This document shows positions 55,726 to 64,000 of a stretch of 64,000 bases of DNA, one piece after another. The stretch lies in contig CM026564.1 of NCBI GenBank assembly GCA_015143295.1, positions 12,450,416 through 12,514,415 of the forward strand, in the 5' to 3' direction. The translations under genes were made by a program, and so were the position numbers. This stretch comes from Tetracentron sinense. Its lineage: Eukaryota; Streptophyta; Magnoliopsida; Trochodendrales; Trochodendraceae. The stretch's first letter is position 1. Each line of letters starts with the position of its first letter. A model generated the notes under the pieces. The model searched no databases. It was not told the DNA's origin and saw only the letters and a list, made by a program, of their open reading frames with translations.

Positions 55726-57832
55726 TGAAAATATGCCTCTTTTTAATTTTAGAAAAACAGTTCTTGGGGCATACATCGAATCCCAAGATCTAACTAAGAT
55801 TCTAATTGACTTTATTCAATGAGAGTAAAAATCACAATCACCTTTGCGACTTAAAAATAGATAAGTCAAATCCACGAGAGAATGGAAGCTAATGGCCCTT
55901 CCAAATTTCCAGCTCTAGGATCTTGAAATAAAGATCCAATCTTTATTGATTAAGAAGTCTTTCTTGATGAACAAGATCCTTGATCTTCTTCTTTATTTTT
56001 CAAACTAGAAAACAAGAGAAGAGAAAAGGGGAGAGGGGTGACCGTACACCACTAGAAAGAGAGGGGAGGGTGTGGACTTTGAGGAGAGGAGATGAGATAT
56101 TAAAAATCTGGAATTTTTAATTATGTCTCGAATCTTGGACATCCACCTCTATTTAAAGGGTTTGCTTCGGTTGCTTGCAACCCAAGTCTCCTAATCCTTA
56201 TCCAATAAGGATTCCTCAATACTTTCTATTCTTGATTTCTCGTAATCCATTTAGGATTCATCATTAATAGAAACTAACATTATCCATTAGTGTCCAACTA
56301 ATCTTATCCTTATCCTAATCCAATTAGGATTCCTTGATTAGCAAGAAACTAATAGAATCCTTATCCAACAAGGAATCTTTAATTAGTAACTAACTCTAAC
56401 TAACTAACTAACCTTATCCAATAAAGAGAGTATTAATTAGAAACTAATTATAAAATAATAACTATTATTATCTCTTTGAAGTGGGCGTCCCACCTTAGGT
56501 GGGCCCCACTCCACATGCCCCTAGGGTTCTAAACCCTATTAGGTCACTTTAATTATTCTTTTAAAATAATTCCCAATGGGTCCTACCCATTTGGTTTTTC
56601 ACATCCAATGTGATTCCACCTTTTAGAGCTTCACTACACCATATAGTGATTACTTAGAGAAATTAATTAATTTAATTATAAATTAAATTAAATACTTTAA
56701 GAAAGTCCTTGTGTGTACGATCTAAAGGGATCTCTTATTTCCGGTTGTAGGACCAAGTACTCAACCTTTTGGTTAAAACATTGTTACTAGGAAACACCTT
56801 TCCTACACTCCATTAGGATTATACAATTTTATCTATATCCCTGGACTTCCACCAATCACAATTAATGTCCATTAACACAATGTAATTAACTTCTAGAAAA
56901 TAGAGAATTACTTGCAGGTATTTCTATCTCAAAATTTATTTACAAATAAATCCTTCTACATTCCGATATTACTTGTAAGCTTCCGGGATTGGAACAATTT
57001 CACTGTCTAGTCCCTAGCTTATGAATAGAACTCTTTCTCATGATTACTTTTTCATTGAACTGAACCTCCAAAACACTTTTGAAGAAACATTAGAAAAGAA
57101 CTGACATATATATATTTATATATACTTTTCCATATTGAAAATATCAACTTTGATAAAGACCATTTTACTGAAAAACACCAAAACTGGATTTAACAGTTCT
57201 ATTCAACAAGTATCACCTGGATATCATTATCTCCAATTAAAGAGTTTTGGATTCGTTATTGAGTGTTTACACACTTCTCCAAACATTGTGTACATGACCC
57301 AATGTACCCGGAGTTATCTTATGTATTGGGCATTGTCAATCAGCACATCAAAGCCATATAGACAGATGTCTGAGAAGATGTTAACCTCTCAGGTCTAAGG
57401 ACAATTTGTCAAATGGATAACCCTGATACAATTTGACAGTGTATTCCATAGGTTATCCACTAGTGATCCCGTTCAGTATTATGTACTTGCTACATATACT
57501 CACATGTTAGTCTAGAGTCACCACTCTCTATGAATGAGATTCATCACACTTTCTCATAGAACTACACATGTGCAAGTCATGATGAAGTACGGCGCCTAAC
57601 CAGTACTCTAAAGTCTTTGAACAATATTAGGTTTATAAGGAACTGGAAAATAATATCTCCTCGCATCCTTTGCATGATTTTCCTAGAATGTTACCTATGG
57701 AACTTTATATCATCATCAAATGCGACAGTAATTAATATAAATAACCTTTATAATTGGTTGTGTGAATATGATGCTTGTTTAATCAACATAGAAAAGTCTC
57801 TTATTGGCTTTCGAGGGTATATATGCCCAACA
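55726..57832 (-). repeat. copia-C LTR (2107 bp)
   Basis: On the minus strand it starts TGTTGGGCATATATACCC at 57832 and ends GGCATATTTTCA at 55726. Related to 38568-45275 (shared CGGAAATAAGAG, GTAGGAAAGGTGTT, GTCTTGTTGG-like parts). Next to its start on the minus strand is the end of copia pol, so it is a 3' LTR. A palindromic TATATATATTTATATATA near 57107-57124 is simple sequence. Confidence 0.82.
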
Positions 57833-58527
57833 ATCTCCCACTTGCACTCTAAACCAATTAGATGTAATGTCCATCTTCTCAGTGATGTTTCTCAAACACC
57901 AGTTGAAGCATAACTTAATATACATGGGTCAATCATGTCTACTTTACCACAACTATTATAGTGATGCAATAACATTTGCAACTCTTGCAAATTTATTATC
58001 GATAACCACAGTGTAAAACAGACTAAACAAAAATGATACTATCCAACAGTCATTTTCTGAACTTAACATGCTTGTGCATTACCATTGTACAATGCTCCGT
58101 ACTAATATGACCAATACCTTATCACATTAACTTGTGATAAATATCCAGTCTAGTACAAGTAAGCTATTTCATGATATCACATATCTAAGAGAAACAGATT
58201 CCATTCCATAAAGGTAGAAACTCTTTTCTTGGCATCTTACTTGCACAAAAACATGATTGTTATTGGGAGAATAACAATATCATTTTCCTTTTGTCTCTAA
58301 ACCATTTAGGACTAAGAAAACATGTTGTCAAAGTTTTTGTCCTTCATTGCAAAATTGCTAGATCAAATCTAAGAGAAGAATAATATTCATACTTCATTCA
58401 CAATGAAAAGACTATTATCTTTGCATAGAGCTAGGAAAGTAATTATGATCCCACTAACCAATTTGCACACAAATGATACTTTCATTCTTAGATGAAAATC
58501 AAATAGTTTGATTACTTCATCAGAATG
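57833..58527 (-). pseudogene. copia-C internal remnant (RT to pol end)
   Basis: Reverse complement similar to 54785-55479 of copia-B. No usable ORF. Ends abruptly at 58527, where gypsy-4 RNase H sequence begins. Confidence 0.7.
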
Positions 58528-59877
58528 ATCTCGCACTTATCGCTCCATATAAACTTGGCATTCTTCCTGATTAGATAAGTGAGCAACAATGCAAGGCTGG
58601 AGAACCCCTCTATGAATCTCCTATAGTAACCTGCTAAACCCAGGAAGCTACGGATCTCTATGACACTCTTTGCCTCGCCCAAATCATGACTGCCTCTACC
58701 TTCTTCAGATTTACCTAGATGTCTTCCGCAGAAACAACGTGGCCTAGGAATGCTACTTCCTCCAACCAAAACTCACACTTGCTTAGTTTGGCATACAGTT
58801 TGTGCTCTCTCAGCATTTCCAAAGCAAGGCCAAGGTCTCATGTGTGATCTTCCCGTGTCTGGGAATAGACCAGGATGTCATCGACAAACACTATCACGCA
58901 TCGATCCAGGTATTGTCGGAACACCCGGTTCATCAGATCCATAAAGGCTGTCGACGGGTTCGTGAGACCGAAAGGCATCACTAAGAACTCATAATGTCCA
59001 TATCAAGTCCTGAATACAGTTTTAGGAACATCTTCCGCCTTAATCTTTAATTGGTGGTAACCGGACCGAAGATCAATCTTAGAGAAAAATTTTACTCCCT
59101 TTAACTGATCGAACAAGTCATCAATCCTAGGCAATGGATACCTATTCTTTATTATCACCTTGTTCAACTGCCTATAATCGATGCACATCTACATCGAGCC
59201 ATCCTTCTTCTTGACAAATAGCATCGAGGCACCCCACGGTGAGACATTTAGTCGAATGAAACCAAGGTCTTGCATCTCCTCCAATTGAATCTTCAACTCC
59301 TTGAGTTCAATCAGGGTCATCTTGTATGGAGCTCGAGAGATGGGAGCTGTGCTTGGTGCAAGCTCGATCATAAACTCAATCTACCTGTCTGGGGGCAACC
59401 CTGGTAACTCCTCTGGAAATACATTCAGGAATTATCTCGCGACCAGAATAGTTGAAGAGTCCTTAGCCTCGGGGTTTGCTAGACTCAATACCACAAAGCG
59501 GGCGATATCTTTACTTCTCAACCCTCGAAAATGAAATGGCTTCCCTTCCACCGACTTAAAGAGTACCATCTTCTCAAAGCATGCCACCTGACTATGGTGA
59601 GCTGCTAACCAATCCATCCCCAAGATGACGTCGAAGTCCTAAAATTCAAGGACGATGAGATTAGCTGCCAACTCGCGACTTCCAACTTGAACTGTACTAC
59701 CACTGAAAATGCTATCTGCTACCACTATCTTGCTGAGAAGAGTCAGAATGAATAACTCCGGTTCCAGTTGACTAGGCTCTGTAGAAAAGACTTGGGAAAA
59801 ACTCGACGAGACAAATGAATGAGTAGACCCGGTGTCAATCGACACTCGAGCCAAACATTCATTGACTAATAAAGTTC
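58528..59877 (-). pseudogene. pol: gypsy-4 pol (protease to RNase H start)
   Basis: Protease [18 protein letters not shown] with [18 protein letters not shown] and [12 protein letters not shown], then [18 protein letters not shown] and FIWSDKCEI. Stops interrupt the reading at about 59639, 59432, 59372, 59189 and 59003; several fit C-to-T or G-to-A change. The catalytic VDDILVYS region near 58870 is still readable. Confidence 0.88.
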
Positions 59878-60018
59878 CTGAAATTATAACTAGTTAAGTC
59901 AATCCATGCATCAACATCATATGTATAGATATATAGATATATAACATGTCATATACGTACACAAAGAATAAGGCATAATAAGACCATCATGGATAAATGA
60001 ATAACTCTAAACGCGTAT
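59878..60018 (-). other. gypsy-4 gag-pol intron, donor lost
   Basis: Acceptor ATTTCAG|GAAC kept; the donor reads GCAAG|ATACGC, GT changed to AT. Retained reading stops within seven codons. 141 nt. Confidence 0.6.
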
Positions 60019-61306
60019 CTTGCACTACATTATCCGATGTAAGTGCATCTCCCTCTGTAAAGGCAAATACTCGCCCCTGGTTCACCTGGCGAGGTAGAGG
60101 TATAGACTGTCCAGGCTGGGAGGACGCCTGATATGATCCTGCTAGATGAACTGGGGGCCTAATCTCCTGAGATTGGCCTGGAAAATGCCGACTAGGGCAA
60201 TCCCTGATCAGGTGGCCCTGACAACCACAGTGGAAGCATACGCCTGATGCCTTTCGGTAATCTCCAGTCTGGTGTCTTTAGCCACAACAGGTACAGACCT
60301 CGTATGTGTATGCCGAAGGAGCCATAGGTGGAGCATACTTCGTTGCCTAAGGTGCAATGTGTCATGGGGACTGGAAAGCCTGAGGTTGTGGTGCTTGAGG
60401 CATGTATTGACGTGGGGCTGGAGGAGCATAAGATGGCCTCTGTGGTGGTGCTGGCCATGCATACTAAGGTGGTGCTGGAAAAGTATACTAATACGAAGCA
60501 GGCTGAGCCCACTTCTCTGGTGGTGCAGAGCTACTGGATTGGCCTTTCACCAAATCCCTCTTCCTCGAGGTGACCTCCGAATTGGTCTCGATCAACAAGG
60601 CATTGTCCACCACTTCCGGATAAGTGGCGTGACTGAAGGCCGAGACTCTCTCCATAATGATGTCTCTGAGCCCTTGCTCAAACCTCCTTGCCTTCATCAC
60701 CTCGATGGCGATCATGTGAGGCGCGAATCTCAAAAGCTATGAGAACTTGGTCTCATACGCAGCCACAGTCATAGAACCCTGCTTGAGGTTGATGAATTCG
60801 TTATTCTTCTTTTCTCGAGCTCCAACTGGGAAGTACTTCTTATAGAAGGTATCCATGAACTTGCCCCAAGTCGATGGTTGACCTTGCATGGTCAAATCCT
60901 GAGTCCTCAAGGTGGAGAATCACCAGTGGTGGGCCTCACCCTCTAGCATGAAAACAGCCCATGCCACTCTTTCCTCCTCTGTGGGTGAGAGGACCGCGAA
61001 GATCTTCTCCAACTGGAGGATCCAAGTCTCTGCAGCAAGAGGGTCCACACTCCCATGGAATGCTGGAGGCCTCATTCTCCGAAATACCTCAACCCCAGCT
61101 GTGCGATGTACTGGTGTTACAGGCGGTGGAGTAGCAAGAGGAGGGGTAGGTGCTGCAAGTGGTGGAATAGCCTGCTTGGCCGCTAGCAATGCCAAAGTCT
61201 CTGCAATAAAGCCGAGAACCTGAGAGAGGTCTGGCTACTCATCCTCATCTCGAGAAGAGGAAGAAGCTCTCATATGTGGTATGTGACCCCGTGTGCCCAG
61301 CCTAAT
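60019..61306 (-). pseudogene. gag: gypsy-4 gag, broken
   Basis: The start codon position (61306-61304) reads ATT instead of ATG. The gag domain is recognisable: FRRMRPPAFHGSVDPLAAET, QLEKIFAVLSPTEEERV, FMLEGEAHHW, RFAPHMIAIEVMKARRFEQG. The knuckle reads CFHCGCQGHLIRDC with flanking stops. Frame interrupted at several points (about 60920, 60735, 60490, 60280). Confidence 0.85.
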
Positions 61307-61652
61307 GACCAAAGTCCTGAGAACAATAGCAACACATGAGTCTAACTTGGAACCACGATTTACCGCATTGATTCAATTTTCACAATAGAGCAATCAATAA
61401 TAGTATAGGACTATCATATTCATCACATCAAGTCATCAGAGTATTTATAATATTATACTTTGGTGTTCTAGCGTTCCTAAGACCCGTACTTGGTTGAAGC
61501 AACCATTTAGACCAAAACTATAGTTTAGTCTTACACTTAGAACAAGACTCACATCTGACTTACTTGCTTCCTGACATATGCTCTTGTCAAGTTGTGGTAC
61601 CAGATTCTAAGTAACCCTACGAGACCTAAAGCCTAAGCTCTGATACCAAATT
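61307..61652 (-). other. gypsy-4 leader with primer site
   Basis: TGGTATCAGAGC on the minus strand at 61637-61648. TTGTTCTCAG ends at 61317, eleven bases before the former start codon. No ORF. Confidence 0.82.
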
Positions 61653-61949
61653 TGTCGTGACCCAAAACCTACCCTACAAGTTAGAGTGAATCTTGGATGA
61701 CTAATCATGACCTTCATGACATGCTTCACAAACCATCCGGCAAAACGCCTGGAACATGTAAATAGAAGATAAAATAGCAGAAGCACAAACTAATATGGCA
61801 CAGTGGAAGTTTAACAAACCCTCTATGTATCTATATAATCCCAATTTGTACAAAAGGGAAATCAAAAAAAAGAAGGTGCGGACATGCCCGCCAAAATACA
61901 TGGGTATAAAATCTCTCATGCTCACCCACACTCACTTAGAATCTACCAC

Positions 61950-62090
61950 CTAATAATGACCCTCTACATGAGGCTCCTCCGCAGGGATCTCCTCTAAGTA
62001 CTCCTCTTCCACCCAAGGACTAGGAGCATAAATTTCATATAGAGCCGCAGCTCCTTTAGTACCTACTGACATGAGACGTAGGCTGAGCAT
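61950..62090 (-). CDS. LTR-encoded small acidic ORF (46 aa), gypsy-4
   Basis: ATG 62090 in GAGTATTCCATGCTC; MLSLRLMSVGTKGAA, core SPWVEEEYLEEIPAEEPH, ends EGHY before TAG 61950. The frame is open although this element's gag and pol are broken. Confidence 0.5.
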   Translation of the reverse strand: MLSLRLMSVGTKGAAALYEIYAPSPWVEEEYLEEIPAEEPHVEGHY

Positions 62091-62371
62091 GGAATACTCA
62101 GCCTAATTGACAAGAAGGTAAACAGTTTATATTTCATGCTTGCATCACATCAAAGTCGGGAAAACTCTTGAAACCATCGTGTGCTTGAATTGACTTGAAA
62201 TAATCTTTTCCTATTTGAAAAATTGTCTTGTCATGTTCTGTCTTGTTTGTCTAGTCATGTTCTATCTTGCTTGTCTTGTCGTGTCATGCGTGAAATTTAA
62301 AATGCTCATGCTTGCTTGCTTGCTTGGAATTTAAACATACTCATGCACTTGGGATGTTAGTGCCCTTGAAC

Positions 62372-62465
62372 AACTTGAAGGGAGGGTGGTGTAAACCCCC
62401 TCTTTTGCGAAATATGGAACATTCAACTTGAAGGGAGGGAAGTGTAAACCCCCTCTTTTGCGAAA
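62372..62465 (-). repeat. two tandem hairpin units in gypsy-4 LTR
   Basis: Plus strand ACTTGAAGGGAGGG, then GTGTAAACCCCCTCTTTTGCG, twice. GAGGG can pair with CCCTC. Confidence 0.7.
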
Positions 62466-63411
62466 ATGCAATAAAGAAAACATGCATGCTTGGAGGCACA
62501 CTAACATCTTGCTTGACGTGTTCTTGTTTTTGTCAAAGTGAGGCAAAACATATCTTAAGATATGCCCTACCTCTATTTACCAACCCTTACGTTTGGCCTT
62601 GTTATGGTGTTCATGAATCGAGAATAAAACCCTTGTTCTTAAAAAAACCCGATAAATCATGGCATGCATGTTGTGCTCGTGAAGCCATGTACATACTTTA
62701 ACTTGGAATTAAACGTGACATTGGAGATATTAATACATGGAATAACATTATTTCAACATATAAGAATATTCATGCCGTTATAGAAAAACGAGTAACACAC
62801 TATCATAAAACCCTAGAAATTTCATATGCCTTAAATCATGCTTTTCGTGATCAATGATTCATCCAATTCATCCATCATCCATGTGTGTTCATTATTGGTG
62901 AAATATCATTCCCATTTCATTCATTACAACAACCATATGGCATCCATCGCCCATCACATTCTCCATCCATCCATTCCATCACATTCTCATACTTGAAATT
63001 TGGGGAAAAACCACAAAATGAAGAAAAATGAGAAGAAGATGAACTAGAAGGGTAGCATAGGGTACTGACCCTCAAAAAGGAAAGAAAACCCTTGAGAAAT
63101 GTCATGGAAGACGCTGTCGAGCTTGGAGAAGGAACTCCACGCGTGCTTGAGCTTTAGATTAAGAAATCCAAGCTTTTAGGATGATCTAGGGTTCTCAAAC
63201 CCTTGATCTTTCTCTCAAATGAGAAGAACCTTTAGGGACCCTAGGTTCTCTCTCCCTCTCTCTCAAAATGCTCTAAGTATGAGCTTTGAGGCTTTATGAA
63301 ACCCTCACCCAAAAATTTGGCCTTATATAGAAAAAAGGGGGGGGGGGTCAAAAGACCCATTTAACCTTAATGATTTGGCGAAAACCAACCAAAAAGGCAA
63401 AATCCTGCATG

Positions 63412-63528
63412 ACCGGTCGACCGATGGTGACCTTCAGTAGACCGGTCAAAAATGACCTCTCTAGAATAAAAGCCCATACAAAAAGTACGATGTTAGGTCG
63501 ACCGGTAATGGGTATCGGTCGACCGGTT
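63412..63528 (-). promoter_or_regulatory. variant palindrome array in gypsy-4 LTR
   Basis: ACCGGTCGACCGAT, GTAGACCGGTC, AGGTCGACCGGT and ATCGGTCGACCGGT, with GCCCATACAAAAAG between. Same variant as at 49862-50024. Confidence 0.65.
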
Positions 63529-63772
63529 CCTTGTGTTTTTGCCCATTTTGCTATTTTCTCTCATTTTTCCCATTTTGGTATTTCGGCATAACTTTTGACT
63601 TGTTTGTCAGATTTTGATGATTCAACTTGCATTAGACTCGTCATTTGAAGAGGAGCATTTCTGGCATTTTAGAATCTTCCAATTCTTCTTGATTGATTAA
63701 TTGCACTATGTGAAAGGCCAATTGGCTATGAGAATGCTATTCATTAGGCACAAAAAGTTCTGGGACGCTACA

Positions 63773-64000
63773 AAATAAATCATATCTACATGGGCTCTTT
63801 TAGTCTTTCTCACTCTCAAATTCTAACACTCAACATTCAACAAGTCAACACAAGTACATTGTGGATGAGTGATGACATAAGCCAACAACTGTAAGGGTTT
63901 GTATTTGGTTGTTAAAGTTATTTTTTCTATTGAGAACCTGAGGTTGTGGTCCTTGTGGAGGTAATATTTGACTGTGGTTAATGGTTGTTGAGTGTTGAGT
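63773..64000. other. unassigned sequence with an inverted repeat
   Basis: No ORF recognised. ACTCAACATTCAACAA (63828-63843) is the inverse of TTGTTGAGTGTTGAGT (63985-64000) with one mismatch. It may be a small inverted-repeat element cut by the window end. Confidence 0.3.

Larger units (their letters stand above)
54785..58527. repeat. large inverted repeat, copia-B against copia-C
   Basis: Left arm about 54785-55725, right arm about 57590-58527 on the other strand, spacer 55726-57589. Clear pairs: GATGAAGTAATCAAAC with the complement of GATTACTTCATC, and GAGTACTGGTTGGGCGCCGTACT with the reverse of the right-arm AGTACGGCGCCTAACCAG. The arms are two elements of one family in opposite orientation. 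Confidence 0.8.
58528..63772 (-). mobile_element. gypsy-4: decayed Tekay-like element, 3' half missing
   Basis: Minus strand: 5' LTR (63772 to 61653), Met primer site (61637-61648), gag, intron, protease, RT and the first part of RNase H, then a junction with copia-C at about 58527. RNase H remainder, integrase and 3' LTR are lost, so no duplication can be tested. Many in-frame stops. Confidence 0.9.
61653..63772 (-). repeat. gypsy-4 5' LTR (2120 bp)
   Basis: Minus strand start TGTAGCGTCCCAGAAC, end GTTTTGGGTCACGACA. Palindromes 63528-63412, TATATAAG at 63329-63322, donor-like GAGG|GTCAGTACC at 63069, two hairpin units at 62465-62372, small ORF at 62090. Confidence 0.9.

Noticed and set aside
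57099..57128. TATATATATTTATATATA as a promoter
   Set aside because: Simple AT sequence inside a decayed LTR, without the other promoter parts seen elsewhere.

Overview
The window is plant nuclear DNA, probably from an angiosperm; I cannot name the species. It is made almost entirely of LTR retrotransposons inserted into one another. I see no host protein-coding gene, rRNA or tRNA gene. Two kinds of element are present: Ty3/gypsy chromoviruses of Tekay/Del type (gag with a CCHC knuckle; protease, RT, RNase H, HHCC/DDE integrase and a chromodomain-like C-terminus; initiator-Met primer site) and Ty1/copia elements (one Sirevirus with an extra envelope-like ORF, and degraded copies of a second family).

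Layout. 1-4987: minus-strand gypsy-1 (5' LTR, gag, start of pol), apparently inserted in the leader of gypsy-2. 4988-23537: plus-strand gypsy-2, decayed, with its 3' LTR split at 11802 by an 11.2-kb minus-strand Sirevirus (11803-22983, 1232-bp LTRs that look identical, TSD TCAAG). 23538-45275: copia-A, whose leader received gypsy-2 and whose RT gene is split by gypsy-3 (27479-37457, TSD GAATA), the best-preserved gypsy. The 3' LTR of copia-A (from 38568) holds a minus-strand solo LTR (TSD AGATT), itself holding a plus-strand solo LTR (TSD CATAC). 45276-55725: copia-B, degraded, with a minus solo LTR (TSD CATAT/CATGT) that contains a plus solo LTR (TSD TAAAC), and a further plus solo LTR at 51054-53791 (TSD TAAAT). 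55726-58527: copia-C, inverted relative to copia-B. 58528-63772: minus-strand gypsy-4, decayed, 3' half missing. 63773-64000: unassigned, with a possible inverted-repeat element.

Features that recur across the gypsy LTRs and are not explained by standard parts: (i) a small intron between gag and pol that keeps frame when removed and carries an in-frame stop, suggesting splicing sets the Gag to Gag-Pol ratio; (ii) a conserved 5' splice-site-like sequence in the LTR and a 3' splice-site-like sequence about 10 nt before the gag ATG; (iii) a small acidic ORF (39-57 codons) ending in a P-W-(V/I)-E-E-E core; (iv) tandem 50-70-bp repeats, each able to fold as a hairpin with compensatory changes; (v) an array of 14-bp palindromes spaced 19-21 bp, just upstream of the core promoter, whose sequence differs between LTRs by symmetric substitutions. 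The palindrome module also occurs in the LTR of the unrelated Sirevirus and, as a half copy with a TATA box, in front of its envelope-like ORF.
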